A stretch of DNA of 21,600 bases from JAWCNN01 sp038848005 (GTDB taxonomy: Archaea > Thermoproteota > Bathyarchaeia > Bathyarchaeales > Bathycorpusculaceae), in assembly GCA_038848005.1 (NCBI GenBank), contig JAWCNZ010000020.1, positions 1 through 21,600 on the forward strand, given 5' to 3'. Under the pieces are notes generated by a model. The model saw only the letters and a list, made by a program, of their open reading frames with translations, was not told the DNA's origin and ran no database searches. Shown here one piece after another: positions 15,446 through 21,600 of this stretch. The stretch's first letter is position 1. Every line of letters starts with the position of its first letter. Position numbers and translations under genes: made by a program.

Positions 15446-16393
15446 TTACGGCAGCCAAGTTTTTTCCGGCTCAGTTTTTGGCTTTTTCTCTTCAACTATT
15501 AGTTTTTTAGCTATTTCATAGGCAATCTTATAATCAAATATTCCTTTTGGTTCTTCAGCGGCTTTCTTAATCATTTCAACTTCAACTTTGTTTTTCAGTT
15601 TCCCTATGGCTAACGCGCCAATCCCGAAAATGTTTGGCAGGAACTCTTCACCTTCAGCCTTTGATTTTAAGCCTTCCACGCCCAACGGTGGAACAGCGTT
15701 GATGTCAGCCACTACCTTACATTTTCGTCCATATTCCCTAAGCACCTGTAACGGGAGAAGTTGAATTCCAGCAGCTCCAGCAGCCAAAATTATTTCCGCC
15801 TCTTCGATAGCTTTTCCAAGCTCATCCGGGGTTTTGGCTTCAACTCCTCTGACTCTTTCCGCTTTAATTTCCTCGTTTATTTTCGTTGCTATGGCTGAGG
15901 CTTTTTGAAGTTCACGTGAAGTAACAACTACATTCGCCTTTTCAAAAGCATAGAGCCTCGCTGCTGTTTGCCCCACCGGTCCAGTTCCAGCTAAAACCGT
16001 AACCGTCTTGTTCTCCAATCCTCCAAAATCCTTTTTAAGTGAAAGCTGCAAGGTTTTTGCAACCGCTGCACTTGCCGTTGTGTAAGCACCTCTTGGGTCA
16101 ACAATTACTGAAAGTTCAAAAGGCGGAAACATGCACTTTTTTATTTTCTCTAAAATGTCGTTTACCCCTGTAAAATCACGCCCATTAAGGAAAATTTTCG
16201 TGTGTTTTGCGCCTTCTGGGCCTCTTGGAAACATGGCGTCATAAACTATTTTTTCAGCGTCTTCGACTGTTACGTTTTCATATTTTAATATTGTGGCTTC
16301 TGGAAAGACATCTATTGTGGCTAATATGTCAAATGGGCTTGCATGTTTGTCTGTATCCAAAAAAACGAAAACTTTTTTGAATTGTTCCGTCAA
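15446..16393 (-). CDS. mtdB: methylene-tetrahydromethanopterin dehydrogenase, NAD(P)-type (MtdB-like)
   Basis: The product is 315 residues. It belongs to the MtdA/MtdB family, best known from methylotrophic bacteria, which oxidises methylene- to methenyl-H4MPT with NAD(P)+. It is not related to the F420-dependent Mtd of methanogens. The N-terminal pterin-binding domain opens FVFLDTDKHASPFD. The signature DPRGAYTTASAAVAKT is at 99-114, and the Rossmann loop AGTGPVG at 135-141 is followed by VVVTSRE, whose Ser/Arg suggest NADP preference (inference). I chose the TTG at 16393 over ATG 16417 because GAGGGTG lies 5-6 bases before it, and a TATA-like element near 16440 would place the transcript start beyond the ATG. 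The symbol marks family likeness; in vivo cofactor is unproven. The neighbour mch catalyses the next step. Confidence 0.85.
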   Translation of the reverse strand: MTEQFKKVFVFLDTDKHASPFDILATIDVFPEATILKYENVTVEDAEKIVYDAMFPRGPEGAKHTKIFLNGRDFTGVNDILEKIKKCMFPPFELSVIVDPRGAYTTASAAVAKTLQLSLKKDFGGLENKTVTVLAGTGPVGQTAARLYAFEKANVVVTSRELQKASAIATKINEEIKAERVRGVEAKTPDELGKAIEEAEIILAAGAAGIQLLPLQVLREYGRKCKVVADINAVPPLGVEGLKSKAEGEEFLPNIFGIGALAIGKLKNKVEVEMIKKAAEEPKGIFDYKIAYEIAKKLIVEEKKPKTEPEKTWLP

Positions 16394-16477
16394 GCTTACA
16401 CCCTCTTTACGCTTCATTATTACTTTTCAAATGTAAATAAAAATTGCCATCGCCGTTGCCCATGCAATCACCGAATA

Positions 16478-16486
16478 TTTTAAATA
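16478..16486 (+). promoter_or_regulatory. TATA-type promoter of the small two-helix protein gene
   Basis: TTTAAATAC lies 51-59 bases upstream of the TTG start at 16537, in the divergent gap with the mtdB-like gene. It is called by composition and spacing only. Confidence 0.4.
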
Positions 16487-16536
16487 CTGATAACAGACAT
16501 CTAACCTTTAATAAACGTGGAAAATGGTGAAAGGTG

Positions 16537-16755
16537 TTGACAGAAGTTGTTGAGAAAGGACTGAAAAAAATCGGCATAACGATTTCAAAGCCGGCCTTAG
16601 CCATACTATGCATAATCTTCGGCTTAATAGTCATTGTTTGGCAAGAGTCCCTTAACCTAATCGTTGGTCTATTCTTCATAATTGAGGGAGTACTCCTATT
16701 AACCGAATACCTAGAACTTCGAAAACAACAACCAGCAGCCTCAACAACGCACTAA
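16537..16755 (+). CDS. small membrane protein, two helices
   Basis: The product is 72 residues. It has a short basic amphipathic start (TEVVEKGLKKIGITISK), a membrane segment PALAILCIIFGLIVIVW, a short turn with a Gln/Glu pair, and a second membrane segment LNLIVGLFFIIEGVLLL. It ends with a short polar tail rich in Gln, Ala and Thr. The TTG at 16537 is preceded by GGTGA at 16526-16530, a good ribosome-binding site. It is a single gene, convergent with the ECF-type S component, with 25 bases between them. The family is unknown; the composition and the clean hairpin topology support a real protein. Confidence 0.65.
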   Translation: MTEVVEKGLKKIGITISKPALAILCIIFGLIVIVWQESLNLIVGLFFIIEGVLLLTEYLELRKQQPAASTTH

Positions 16756-16780
16756 TATTTTAAAAAGCCTCATTTTCTTT

Positions 16781-17467
16781 TCAGCCTTTCTCCTCTAAAA
16801 GTTTAAGTTTTAACACCGTTATCAGTAGAGGCACGCCTACAAGAAATGAAACAATTACAGCAATGAAGTCTTCAATGTAAGAGACCGCGGCGGCTCCAAC
16901 AAATACTTCATAAAGCGTAGCGAAATCTGGGAAAAATAATGTGTACAAGCCACATGGAACAAGCATGAAAACTCTTACAAGCGAGTCTGTGGCTATGCAA
17001 ACAAAAGAAATTAAAACTAACGCAACAGATAAACGTTTCACGTCACTTCCAAACAGATGTTTGCCAAGCTTCGCAGCGGGATAAATCAGAAACAACGCAA
17101 ATAGAATGTCTAAAATTGTCCAAAGGGGAAGACCCCTTCCAAATGGATGAATGAAGTATGCTGAAAGCATCACTATGTATAAGGCTAAAACTGGTTTCCA
17201 TTTGGCTTTAGCTAAAAATCCCGCCATCAAAACGCTTATGGGTTCAGCTATTATGCCGAACATCCAAAAATCATCTGGCTTAATCATTCGGGCAATTGAG
17301 CTTCCAAGAAGGGCAGCGGAAAATCCAACTTTTGGACCTAAAAGTATTCCTTCAACGGATTCTAAGTATATTCCCCAGTTTCGCCAAAGCCCAAATGAAA
17401 CAAAATACAACACGGCATGTAATGCTGCAAACATTGCCATCAAACTTATTTGCAGACTTTTACGCAT
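16781..17467 (-). CDS. ECF-type transporter S component (substrate unknown)
   Basis: The product is 228 residues with about six hydrophobic segments. It opens with a helix of the S-component type (SLQISLMAMFAALHAVLYFV). This is followed by the loop EGILLGPKVGFSAALLGS, which matches the small-residue pattern by which S components touch the EcfT scaffold, then PDDFWMFGIIAEPISVLMAG. S components bind vitamins, metals or other micronutrients and depend on a shared EcfT/EcfA energising module, which is not in this window. Substrate cannot be told from the sequence. The ATG at 17467 is preceded by GTGGTTTAG and by a TATA box about 35 bases upstream. It stands alone on its strand. Confidence 0.7.
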   Translation of the reverse strand: MRKSLQISLMAMFAALHAVLYFVSFGLWRNWGIYLESVEGILLGPKVGFSAALLGSSIARMIKPDDFWMFGIIAEPISVLMAGFLAKAKWKPVLALYIVMLSAYFIHPFGRGLPLWTILDILFALFLIYPAAKLGKHLFGSDVKRLSVALVLISFVCIATDSLVRVFMLVPCGLYTLFFPDFATLYEVFVGAAAVSYIEDFIAVIVSFLVGVPLLITVLKLKLLEEKG

Positions 17468-17498
17468 CTAAACCACAAATAATTGATAAAGAAAATTG

Positions 17499-17507
17499 TA
17501 TAAAAAT
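17499..17507 (-). promoter_or_regulatory. TATA box of the ECF S-component gene
   Basis: The minus strand reads ATTTTTATA, 32-40 bases before the ATG at 17467. This predicts a transcript with a very short or absent leader. Confidence 0.5.
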
Positions 17508-17581
17508 TTTGTTTGCTTTTTGGCGGGAAACGGAATCTAAACTGTTAAGTTGGATCTTTCAGCTATATGTTTTCTCTCTTG

Positions 17582-17779
17582 TTAGCTTTTGAGTTTAAAG
17601 AGTTCACATTTCTCGGCAATCCACGGTTCTATATACTGTAGTAATCCCTTGTTCTTTGGACACCGATAAAAAGTAAGCGCTTTTCCACTCAAATTCAAAT
17701 TTACAGTTTCAAGAAGGGTGCATTCGCCGCACTTCGCCTTTGTTATTGGAATAAGACCTCTCTTCTTCAACTCATCCAT
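17582..17779 (-). CDS. small four-cysteine protein
   Basis: The product is 65 residues with a CGEC pair (17 and 20) and single Cys at 40 (YRCPKN) and 58 (AEKCELF). The set could hold one zinc or an iron-sulfur cluster. The ATG at 17779 lies inside the end of the preceding 40-codon ORF (8-base overlap), so it is probably translated by coupling. GGGAG lies about 10 bases upstream. It is the last gene of the VIT1-like run. I recognise no family. Co-transcription with a possible iron or manganese transporter makes a metal-related role attractive, but this is inference. Confidence 0.6.
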   Translation of the reverse strand: MDELKKRGLIPITKAKCGECTLLETVNLNLSGKALTFYRCPKNKGLLQYIEPWIAEKCELFKLKS

Positions 17780-17894
17780 GCTTCTCGAACTCCCTTAAAC
17801 TTTTAAGAGGCAACGTTGACTTTGTGTTCTTAATTTTTTCATTTATTCTTAGACCTAATAAAAGTTTTATCCTTTTTGAAGTGGTTTTCTTCAT
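17772..17894 (-). CDS. 40-residue basic ORF overlapping both neighbours
   Basis: The ATG at 17894 overlaps the stop of the VIT1-like gene as TAATG, and the ORF's stop overlaps the start of the four-cysteine protein gene by 8 bases. The product is strongly basic (MKKTTSKRIKLLLGLRINEK at the start) with no motif I recognise. A longer frame reaching to 17978 lies inside the VIT1-like gene and is unsupported. The perfect stop-start overlap at both ends is the main evidence that it is translated; it could alternatively be a coupling segment with no product of its own. Confidence 0.45.
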   Translation of the reverse strand: MKKTTSKRIKLLLGLRINEKIKNTKSTLPLKSLREFEKHG

Positions 17895-18499
17895 TACGCC
17901 TTGAAGAAAAGCTGTATAAGGAATATTGTTAGTGCTGTGAAGGCGCCCACGGTTAGCATTGCCGCGCCGTAAATCCAACCGTTTTCTTTTGCCACCTTTC
18001 CAAGGTACAAGCCTAACAAGAAAAGCGTGGATAGGGACAGCCCCAGCGAAACCATGTAGGCGTTTTCCGTGGTCATTAATCCCGTTAATGCGAGTATGAA
18101 GGGCATTTGAGAAATTAGGGCTGTTAATGCTGGTGATAATCCGTCAATGAAAGCTACGTAAAATGTGACGAACCGTGCCGCTTTGTAATGTATTGGGTCT
18201 ACGTGGTTTTTTGTTTGTTCTTCCATTTCTTTTAGGTGACGTTCTCTTTCGGCTTTTTCCGCCATAAAAGCTCCGAAAAACCCTGAAAATCCCATGGCTA
18301 AGCTTGCGCCTAAACAAGCCAACACGATTATCTGCGGTTTTGACACGCCGGCTATCCATGAACCTAAAACTATGCCGAAGGCGGTCATGGCTCCGTCAAA
18401 ACCGTTCATTACAAAGTATCTTCTGGCTATGCCGCTTGCTTTTGTTATGTGGAGGTAAACCCTAACTTTTTCCAAAAGTTTACTGAAAATTTCGCTCAA
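17894..18499 (-). CDS. VIT1/CCC1-family membrane protein
   Basis: The product is 201 residues. It has a short amphipathic N-terminus, then the family's first signature (YFVMNGFDGAMTAFGIVLGS), a second helix with small residues (CLGASLAMGFSGFFGAFMAE), a charged cytoplasmic insert rich in Glu and His (EKAERERHLKEMEEQTKNH) and three further hydrophobic segments. VIT1/CCC1 proteins move Fe2+ or Mn2+ across membranes, and the charged insert is where the metal-binding domain sits in relatives. This is the short archaeal form. The start is TTG at 18499 with GGTGA roughly 12 bases upstream. It begins a three-gene overlapping run and is divergent from the M42 aminopeptidase. Confidence 0.8.
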   Translation of the reverse strand: MSEIFSKLLEKVRVYLHITKASGIARRYFVMNGFDGAMTAFGIVLGSWIAGVSKPQIIVLACLGASLAMGFSGFFGAFMAEKAERERHLKEMEEQTKNHVDPIHYKAARFVTFYVAFIDGLSPALTALISQMPFILALTGLMTTENAYMVSLGLSLSTLFLLGLYLGKVAKENGWIYGAAMLTVGAFTALTIFLIQLFFKA

Positions 18500-18551
18500 T
18501 TGTTATCTCTTCACCGTTGAAGGAGTAAACTTCATTATTTTACAGTAACTG

Positions 18552-18565
18552 TTTAATATAAATTT
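18552..18565. promoter_or_regulatory. shared AT-rich TATA element between the VIT1-like and M42 genes
   Basis: TTTAATATAAATTT reads as a TATA-type box on both strands (minus: AAATTTATATTAAA). It lies 40-53 bases before the M42 ATG at 18605 and 53-66 bases before the VIT1-like TTG at 18499. It may serve one or both genes. Confidence 0.45.
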
Positions 18566-18604
18566 TTGGAATTCTAAATACATTCTCAAGAGGTGTTTGA
18601 TGCG

Positions 18605-19648
18605 ATGTTGGTTGAAACTTTGGAGAAACTTTCAAACGCCTGCGGCGTTGCTGGCAGAGAAGACGAAGTTAGAGGATTAATGAAGAAGTTCTTAAAGCCT
18701 TATGTGGATGAGGTGCGGGAGGACAAACTTGGAAACGTTATTGGAATAAAAAGGGGCGGTGAAAACGCGGTTAAGGTTATGCTTGCCGCCCACATGGATG
18801 AAATAGGCTTGTTGGTGAAAACAATTTCGAAAGATGGGTTTCTGCAGTTTGCGAAAATAGGCGGAATAGACGACCGCATATTGCTAGCCCAAAAAGTTAT
18901 TGTTTACACGGAAAAGGGCATGGTGCATGGAATAATAGGTTCAAAGCCTCCTCATATACAAAAAGAGGATGAACGGAAAAGGGTTCTGGGCTGTGACGAG
19001 CTTTTCATAGACATTGGAGCTGAAAGCCAAGAGCAAGCCAAGAAAATGGGCGTGAAAATAGGTGACCCAGTTAGCTTCGACGTGAAATTCGTTAGAGTCG
19101 GCGAGGACGTTGTTGTCGGCAAGGCTTTTGATGACCGTGTCGGATGCGCCGTAATGGTTGAGGCGATGAAAAAGCTGGAAAAAATTGACTGTACGGTTTA
19201 CGCTGTTGGAACGGTGCAGGAAGAAGTGGGGTTGAGGGGGGCGACGACGGTTGCTTTTGGCATATACCCCGACGTTGGCATAGCCTTGGATGTGACCGTG
19301 GCCGGCGACGTGCCGGGCGTGAAAGAGGTTGAGGCGCCGATAAAATTGCGTAGGGGCCCATCCATAGAAATAGCGGATATGGGTTTGTTCACTCATCCGA
19401 GGGTTTTGCGTTTGTTGGTTGAAGCGGCTGAGGAAAACGGTGTTCCTTATCAGCTTGAAACGGGTTTGGCTGGCACGACAGATGCTGCTCGCATATCTTT
19501 GACGAGGGAGGGAGTGCCAAGCGGTGTTATTTCGGTGCCTACACGTTACATTCACAGTCCAGCTTCGTTGCTTAGTTTGAAAGATGCGGAAAACGCCGTG
19601 AAGTTGACGGTTGCTGCTATACGGAAGATTCCTGAATATTTTGGTTAA
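18605..19648 (+). CDS. M42 family metallo-aminopeptidase
   Basis: The product is 347 residues, typical for M42 (glutamyl/deblocking aminopeptidases, TET-type dodecamers). These trim peptides released by the proteasome in the cytoplasm. The dinuclear metal site is complete: His63 in AHMDEIG, Asp177 in FDDRVG, Glu206/Glu207 in QEEVGLRGA, Asp229 in ALDVTVAGDVPG, and His317 in YIHSP. The C-terminal signature GTTDAARISLTREGVPSG is present. I chose the ATG at 18605 (MLVETLEKLSNACGV) with AAGAGGTG about 9 bases upstream rather than the GTG at 18593, which would overlap that site. It is followed 48 bases later by archease. Exact substrate preference cannot be read from sequence. Confidence 0.95.
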   Translation: MLVETLEKLSNACGVAGREDEVRGLMKKFLKPYVDEVREDKLGNVIGIKRGGENAVKVMLAAHMDEIGLLVKTISKDGFLQFAKIGGIDDRILLAQKVIVYTEKGMVHGIIGSKPPHIQKEDERKRVLGCDELFIDIGAESQEQAKKMGVKIGDPVSFDVKFVRVGEDVVVGKAFDDRVGCAVMVEAMKKLEKIDCTVYAVGTVQEEVGLRGATTVAFGIYPDVGIALDVTVAGDVPGVKEVEAPIKLRRGPSIEIADMGLFTHPRVLRLLVEAAEENGVPYQLETGLAGTTDAARISLTREGVPSGVISVPTRYIHSPASLLSLKDAENAVKLTVAAIRKIPEYFG

Positions 19649-19696
19649 GAGCAAAACTGTTTTTAAATGGTGTTTTTAGTTTGTGGTTGAGAGCCT

Positions 19697-20134
19697 ATGA
19701 GCGGTGGAAAAGGTTACGAGTTTTTGGAGCATATGGCGGACGCTTATGTTGCCGCTTACGGGCGAAGCTTAGCTGAGGCTTTTGAGAACGCAGCGGTTGC
19801 CATGTTTGATGTTATGACTGAAGTGGAGAAGGTTAACCCAGCAGTTAAAGAGGAAGTGGAGGTTTCAGCTGAGGATGAGTATGGGCTTCTTTATAGTTGG
19901 CTTGAAAATTTGCTTGTAAAGTTTGAAGTTGAGGGGATGGTTTATTCGAAGTTTAGGGTTTTATGTTTGGAGCGGACTGCGGGTGGTTTTAGGCTTAAAG
20001 CTGAAGTTTGGGGAGAAAAATTTAATCCTGAAAGGCATACGCAGAAGGTCGGCGTTAAGGCTGTTACGTATCATCGTATGGAAATAGTTAAAGAGGTTGG
20101 GAAGGTTACTGTGAAGTTTATTCTTGACTTGTAA
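19697..20134 (+). CDS. archease
   Basis: The product is 145 residues, standard for archease, the small metal-binding partner that lets RNA ligase RtcB make repeated turnovers in tRNA splicing and RNA repair. Visible features are the N-terminal motif EHMADAYVAAYGRSLAEAFE, with His12 and Asp15 as probable ligands, the segment LLYSWLENLLVKFE in the middle, VKAVTYHRMEI, and the C-terminal VKFILDL whose Asp is the usual last metal ligand. The usual HxAD start motif is kept. No rtcB is in the window. It is read in the same direction as the M42 gene and is convergent with adenylate kinase, with 7 bases between the stops. Confidence 0.93.
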   Translation: MSGGKGYEFLEHMADAYVAAYGRSLAEAFENAAVAMFDVMTEVEKVNPAVKEEVEVSAEDEYGLLYSWLENLLVKFEVEGMVYSKFRVLCLERTAGGFRLKAEVWGEKFNPERHTQKVGVKAVTYHRMEIVKEVGKVTVKFILDL

Positions 20135-20141
20135 AGCCTTT

Positions 20142-20798
20142 TTATGTTAGTCCCAGCTTTTTTAGTTTTTCAAGGATTTCTTTTATGATGGCTTCGGGCG
20201 GCGTGTTTACGTTTTCGCATTTTGATTGTATGATTGGCGTGCCTTTTTCTTTGTAGTATTGGAGGATGGGTTGGGTTTGTTGTTCGTAGATTTGTATTCG
20301 TTGTTTTATTGTTTCTGGAGTGTCGTCTGGGCGTTGGTAGAGTTGTCCGCCGCATTTGTCGCATTTCATGTCTTTTTTGGGCTTTAAAAAGCGCAGGTTG
20401 TAGATTGCGCCGCAGTTTTGGCATATACGCCTTGCGGATAAGCGTTCGATTATGACTTGTTCGGGTACGATTAGTTGGATTACAACGTCTATTTTTGCTA
20501 TTTTTTCCAGGGCTTTTGCCTGTTCTATTGTGCGTGGGTAACCGTCTAAAATGAAGCCTTTTTCTTTTTGGATTTTTGCTAAGCGTTGTTTTAGGATTTC
20601 TGTTGTGATGTCGTCTGGGACTAGCAAGCCTTTTTCTATGTATGCTTTTACTTTTTCGCTGAGCGGAGTGTTTTCTTTTGTGATTTGTCTGAAGATGTCG
20701 CCTGTGGCGATTACTTCAATGTTGAGTTTGGCTTGTAGTTGCGAGGCGTATGTGCCTTTGCCTGAGCCCGGCGCGCCGAAAATTATGGCTTTGAGCAT
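20142..20798 (-). CDS. adk: adenylate kinase, long zinc-LID type
   Basis: The product is 218 residues. It converts AMP and ATP to two ADP. The P-loop is GAPGSGKGT at 8-16; the AMP site includes ATGDIFRQ and GFILDGYPRT; the LID at about 122-160 carries CQNC (126, 129) and CDKC (146, 149), a four-Cys zinc site. This is the bacterial/eukaryotic-type long enzyme, not the small archaeal AdkA. The ATG at 20798 has a near-perfect ribosome-binding site (AAGGAGGAC, 4 bases from the ATG), so the open frame that continues up to 21041 is non-coding. It is convergent with archease. Confidence 0.96.
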   Translation of the reverse strand: MLKAIIFGAPGSGKGTYASQLQAKLNIEVIATGDIFRQITKENTPLSEKVKAYIEKGLLVPDDITTEILKQRLAKIQKEKGFILDGYPRTIEQAKALEKIAKIDVVIQLIVPEQVIIERLSARRICQNCGAIYNLRFLKPKKDMKCDKCGGQLYQRPDDTPETIKQRIQIYEQQTQPILQYYKEKGTPIIQSKCENVNTPPEAIIKEILEKLKKLGLT

Positions 20799-20988
20799 TT
20801 TGTCCTCCTTGACTGAATTTATTTTGGAGTGTTTGTTGGTGAGGTTGTATTTTTGTTTTTTGAGTGTCGTCGGTTTTGCGGGTTTTTGGACGACGACATT
20901 TGGAGTGTGGAAAATCGTGTTTAAATGTTGTTGGGGCTGGTTTTCTTGGAGCAACAACGTTTGATGGATAAAACGGGTGGGAGGTAAC

Positions 20989-20998
20989 AAATAAAAAT
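20989..20998 (+). promoter_or_regulatory. TATA-type element before the pentapeptide-repeat gene
   Basis: AAATAAAAAT lies 36-45 bases before the ATG at 21034. With no ribosome-binding site at that ATG, a short-leader or leaderless transcript is likely. The rest of the gap between adk and this gene (20799-21033) shows no other gene. Confidence 0.4.
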
Positions 20999-21033
20999 GG
21001 TTGTGCGTATTTGATGTTTTAGTTGTGTTGGGA

Positions 21034-21600
21034 ATGTGCAAATACGAGCGTGAATATTATGATTATGAGGAAGAGCGGATTATTTTGTTTAGGTGTGGGG
21101 AGGAAGTCGTCAAAGATGGTTTTTGCGTTTTTCATCATCCAACGTATTGGAAGGAAAAACCAGAAGATGTTGCCAAAAAGTTTTATGAAAAAGTTGAAAA
21201 AGCAATAAAAAACAATGAAAAGCTTCTATGCATAGGATACAACCTACCCAAAATAGATTTAAGCGGAAAAGAATTCCCAAAACCAACATATTTCAGCTGG
21301 GCAACATTTAAAACCGCATATTTCAGAGGGGCAACATTTAACGAAACCGCATATTTCAGATGGGCAACATTTAAAACCGCATATTTCAGATGGGCAACAT
21401 TTGATGGTGAGGCAACGTTTATCTCTCTTAAGGAGGCGCCCGCCATTCTTTTTGAGGTTGTTTCATTTAAAAATCCCGAAAAAGTTGTGTTTGACGATTT
21501 TGATTTGAGCAACGTCTCATTTGTTTATACTGACATAAGCAGGGTAAATTTCGGCGAGAGAATCCGCTGGGACAAAAACAAAAAACACATAGACGAAAGA
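21034..21600 (+). CDS. pentapeptide-repeat protein (incomplete, runs past the window)
   Basis: An open frame of 189 codons from ATG at 21034 reaches the last base with no stop, so it continues beyond the window. The N-terminus (MCKYEREYYDYEEER, then LFRCGEEVVKDGFCVFHHP) has Cys and His spaced like the small metal-binding head often found on archaeal pentapeptide proteins. Next comes LLCIGYNLPKIDLSGKEF, then repeats of the A(Y/T)F-x-x type from about residue 85: AYFRW, ATFKT, AYFRG, ATFNE and so on, followed by looser repeats (VSFKN, VVFDD, FDLSN, VSFVY, TDISR). Pentapeptide repeats fold into a quadrilateral beta-helix. Known members mimic DNA (gyrase protection) or have unknown roles. It is recognised only as a class. 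Confidence 0.85.
   Translation, partial: MCKYEREYYDYEEERIILFRCGEEVVKDGFCVFHHPTYWKEKPEDVAKKFYEKVEKAIKNNEKLLCIGYNLPKIDLSGKEFPKPTYFSWATFKTAYFRGATFNETAYFRWATFKTAYFRWATFDGEATFISLKEAPAILFEVVSFKNPEKVVFDDFDLSNVSFVYTDISRVNFGERIRWDKNKKHIDER
21286..21408 (+). repeat. four near-identical 30-33 base tandem repeats inside the pentapeptide gene
   Basis: Copies run 21286-21315, 21316-21348, 21349-21378 and 21379-21408. Each is built on GCATATTTCAGATGGGCAAC followed by ATTT and a short variable tail. Copies 3 and 4 are identical over their first 24 bases, and copy 2 carries a 3-base insertion. Each unit encodes two pentapeptides. Identity at silent positions points to recent unit duplication. Confidence 0.85.

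Noticed and set aside
18941..19654. 237-codon minus-strand frame and two shorter overlapping ones
   Set aside because: They are shadows of the M42 aminopeptidase gene, which has a full set of metal ligands on the plus strand.
20799..21041. 81-codon upstream extension of adenylate kinase
   Set aside because: The extension is low-complexity (Thr, Asn, His, Pro), lacks homology to the family's N-terminus, and a strong ribosome-binding site marks the start at 20798.

Overview
The window looks like a mesophilic or moderately thermophilic archaeon of the TACK group, most likely a Bathyarchaeia lineage. The evidence is the archaeal release factor aRF1, archaeal promoter elements, an archaeal-style 23S rRNA 3' end with no 5S gene behind it, a KaiC-type ATPase, archease, an adenosine-specific kinase (DUF355 family), tetrahydromethanopterin C1 enzymes and a eukaryote-like type IB topoisomerase. 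The last is a gene family of Thaumarchaeota, Bathyarchaeia and relatives. The lineage name is inference; no 16S rRNA is present.

Layout: (1) 1-697 is the 3' part of 23S rRNA. (2) 846-1601 is a small two-gene unit, a short acidic/basic protein plus an AbiEii-like nucleotidyltransferase, facing an eroded trmO pseudogene at 1598-2022. (3) 2121-3081 holds a small hypothetical gene, an adenosine-specific kinase and tRNA-Ala(TGC). (4) 3164-10727 is the most distinctive block. A GH94 glycoside phosphorylase on the minus strand diverges from a plus-strand run: a solute-binding protein without a signal peptide, a single-domain KaiC-like ATPase, a 27-residue coupled ORF, a seven-helix membrane protein with a degenerate RecA/KaiC-like tail, a small helical output-domain-like protein, and a second solute-binding protein without a signal peptide. 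No ABC permease or transport ATPase is present. (5) 10720-10858 is a decayed zinc-ribbon gene; 10919-12996 is an HELLH metallopeptidase plus topoisomerase IB. (6) 13002-16393 on the minus strand holds mtdB-like methylene-H4MPT dehydrogenase, mch cyclohydrolase and aRF1. (7) 16537-18499 contains small membrane and transport genes: a two-helix protein, an ECF-type S component, and a VIT1/CCC1-like protein followed by two overlapping small ORFs. (8) 18605-21600 holds an M42 aminopeptidase, archease, a zinc-LID adenylate kinase and a pentapeptide-repeat protein that runs off the end of the window.

The strongest candidate for an undescribed system is 5732-10727. Two paralogous carbohydrate-type binding proteins have in-frame stop codons immediately upstream of their starts, so they cannot carry export signals. 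They flank, in one tightly spaced gene run, a KaiC ATPase and a membrane protein with a KaiC-like cytoplasmic tail. I read this as an intracellular oligosaccharide-sensing or signalling module that may be tied to the divergent GH94 phosphorylase. The architecture is seen directly; the function is inference.

The mch and mtdB-like genes are sequential steps of the H4MPT C1 branch (methenyl/methylene interconversion). They suggest that NAD(P)H rather than F420H2 may be used at the dehydrogenase step. Two independent pseudogenes, each with a frameshift and a nonsense codon, show ongoing gene loss.
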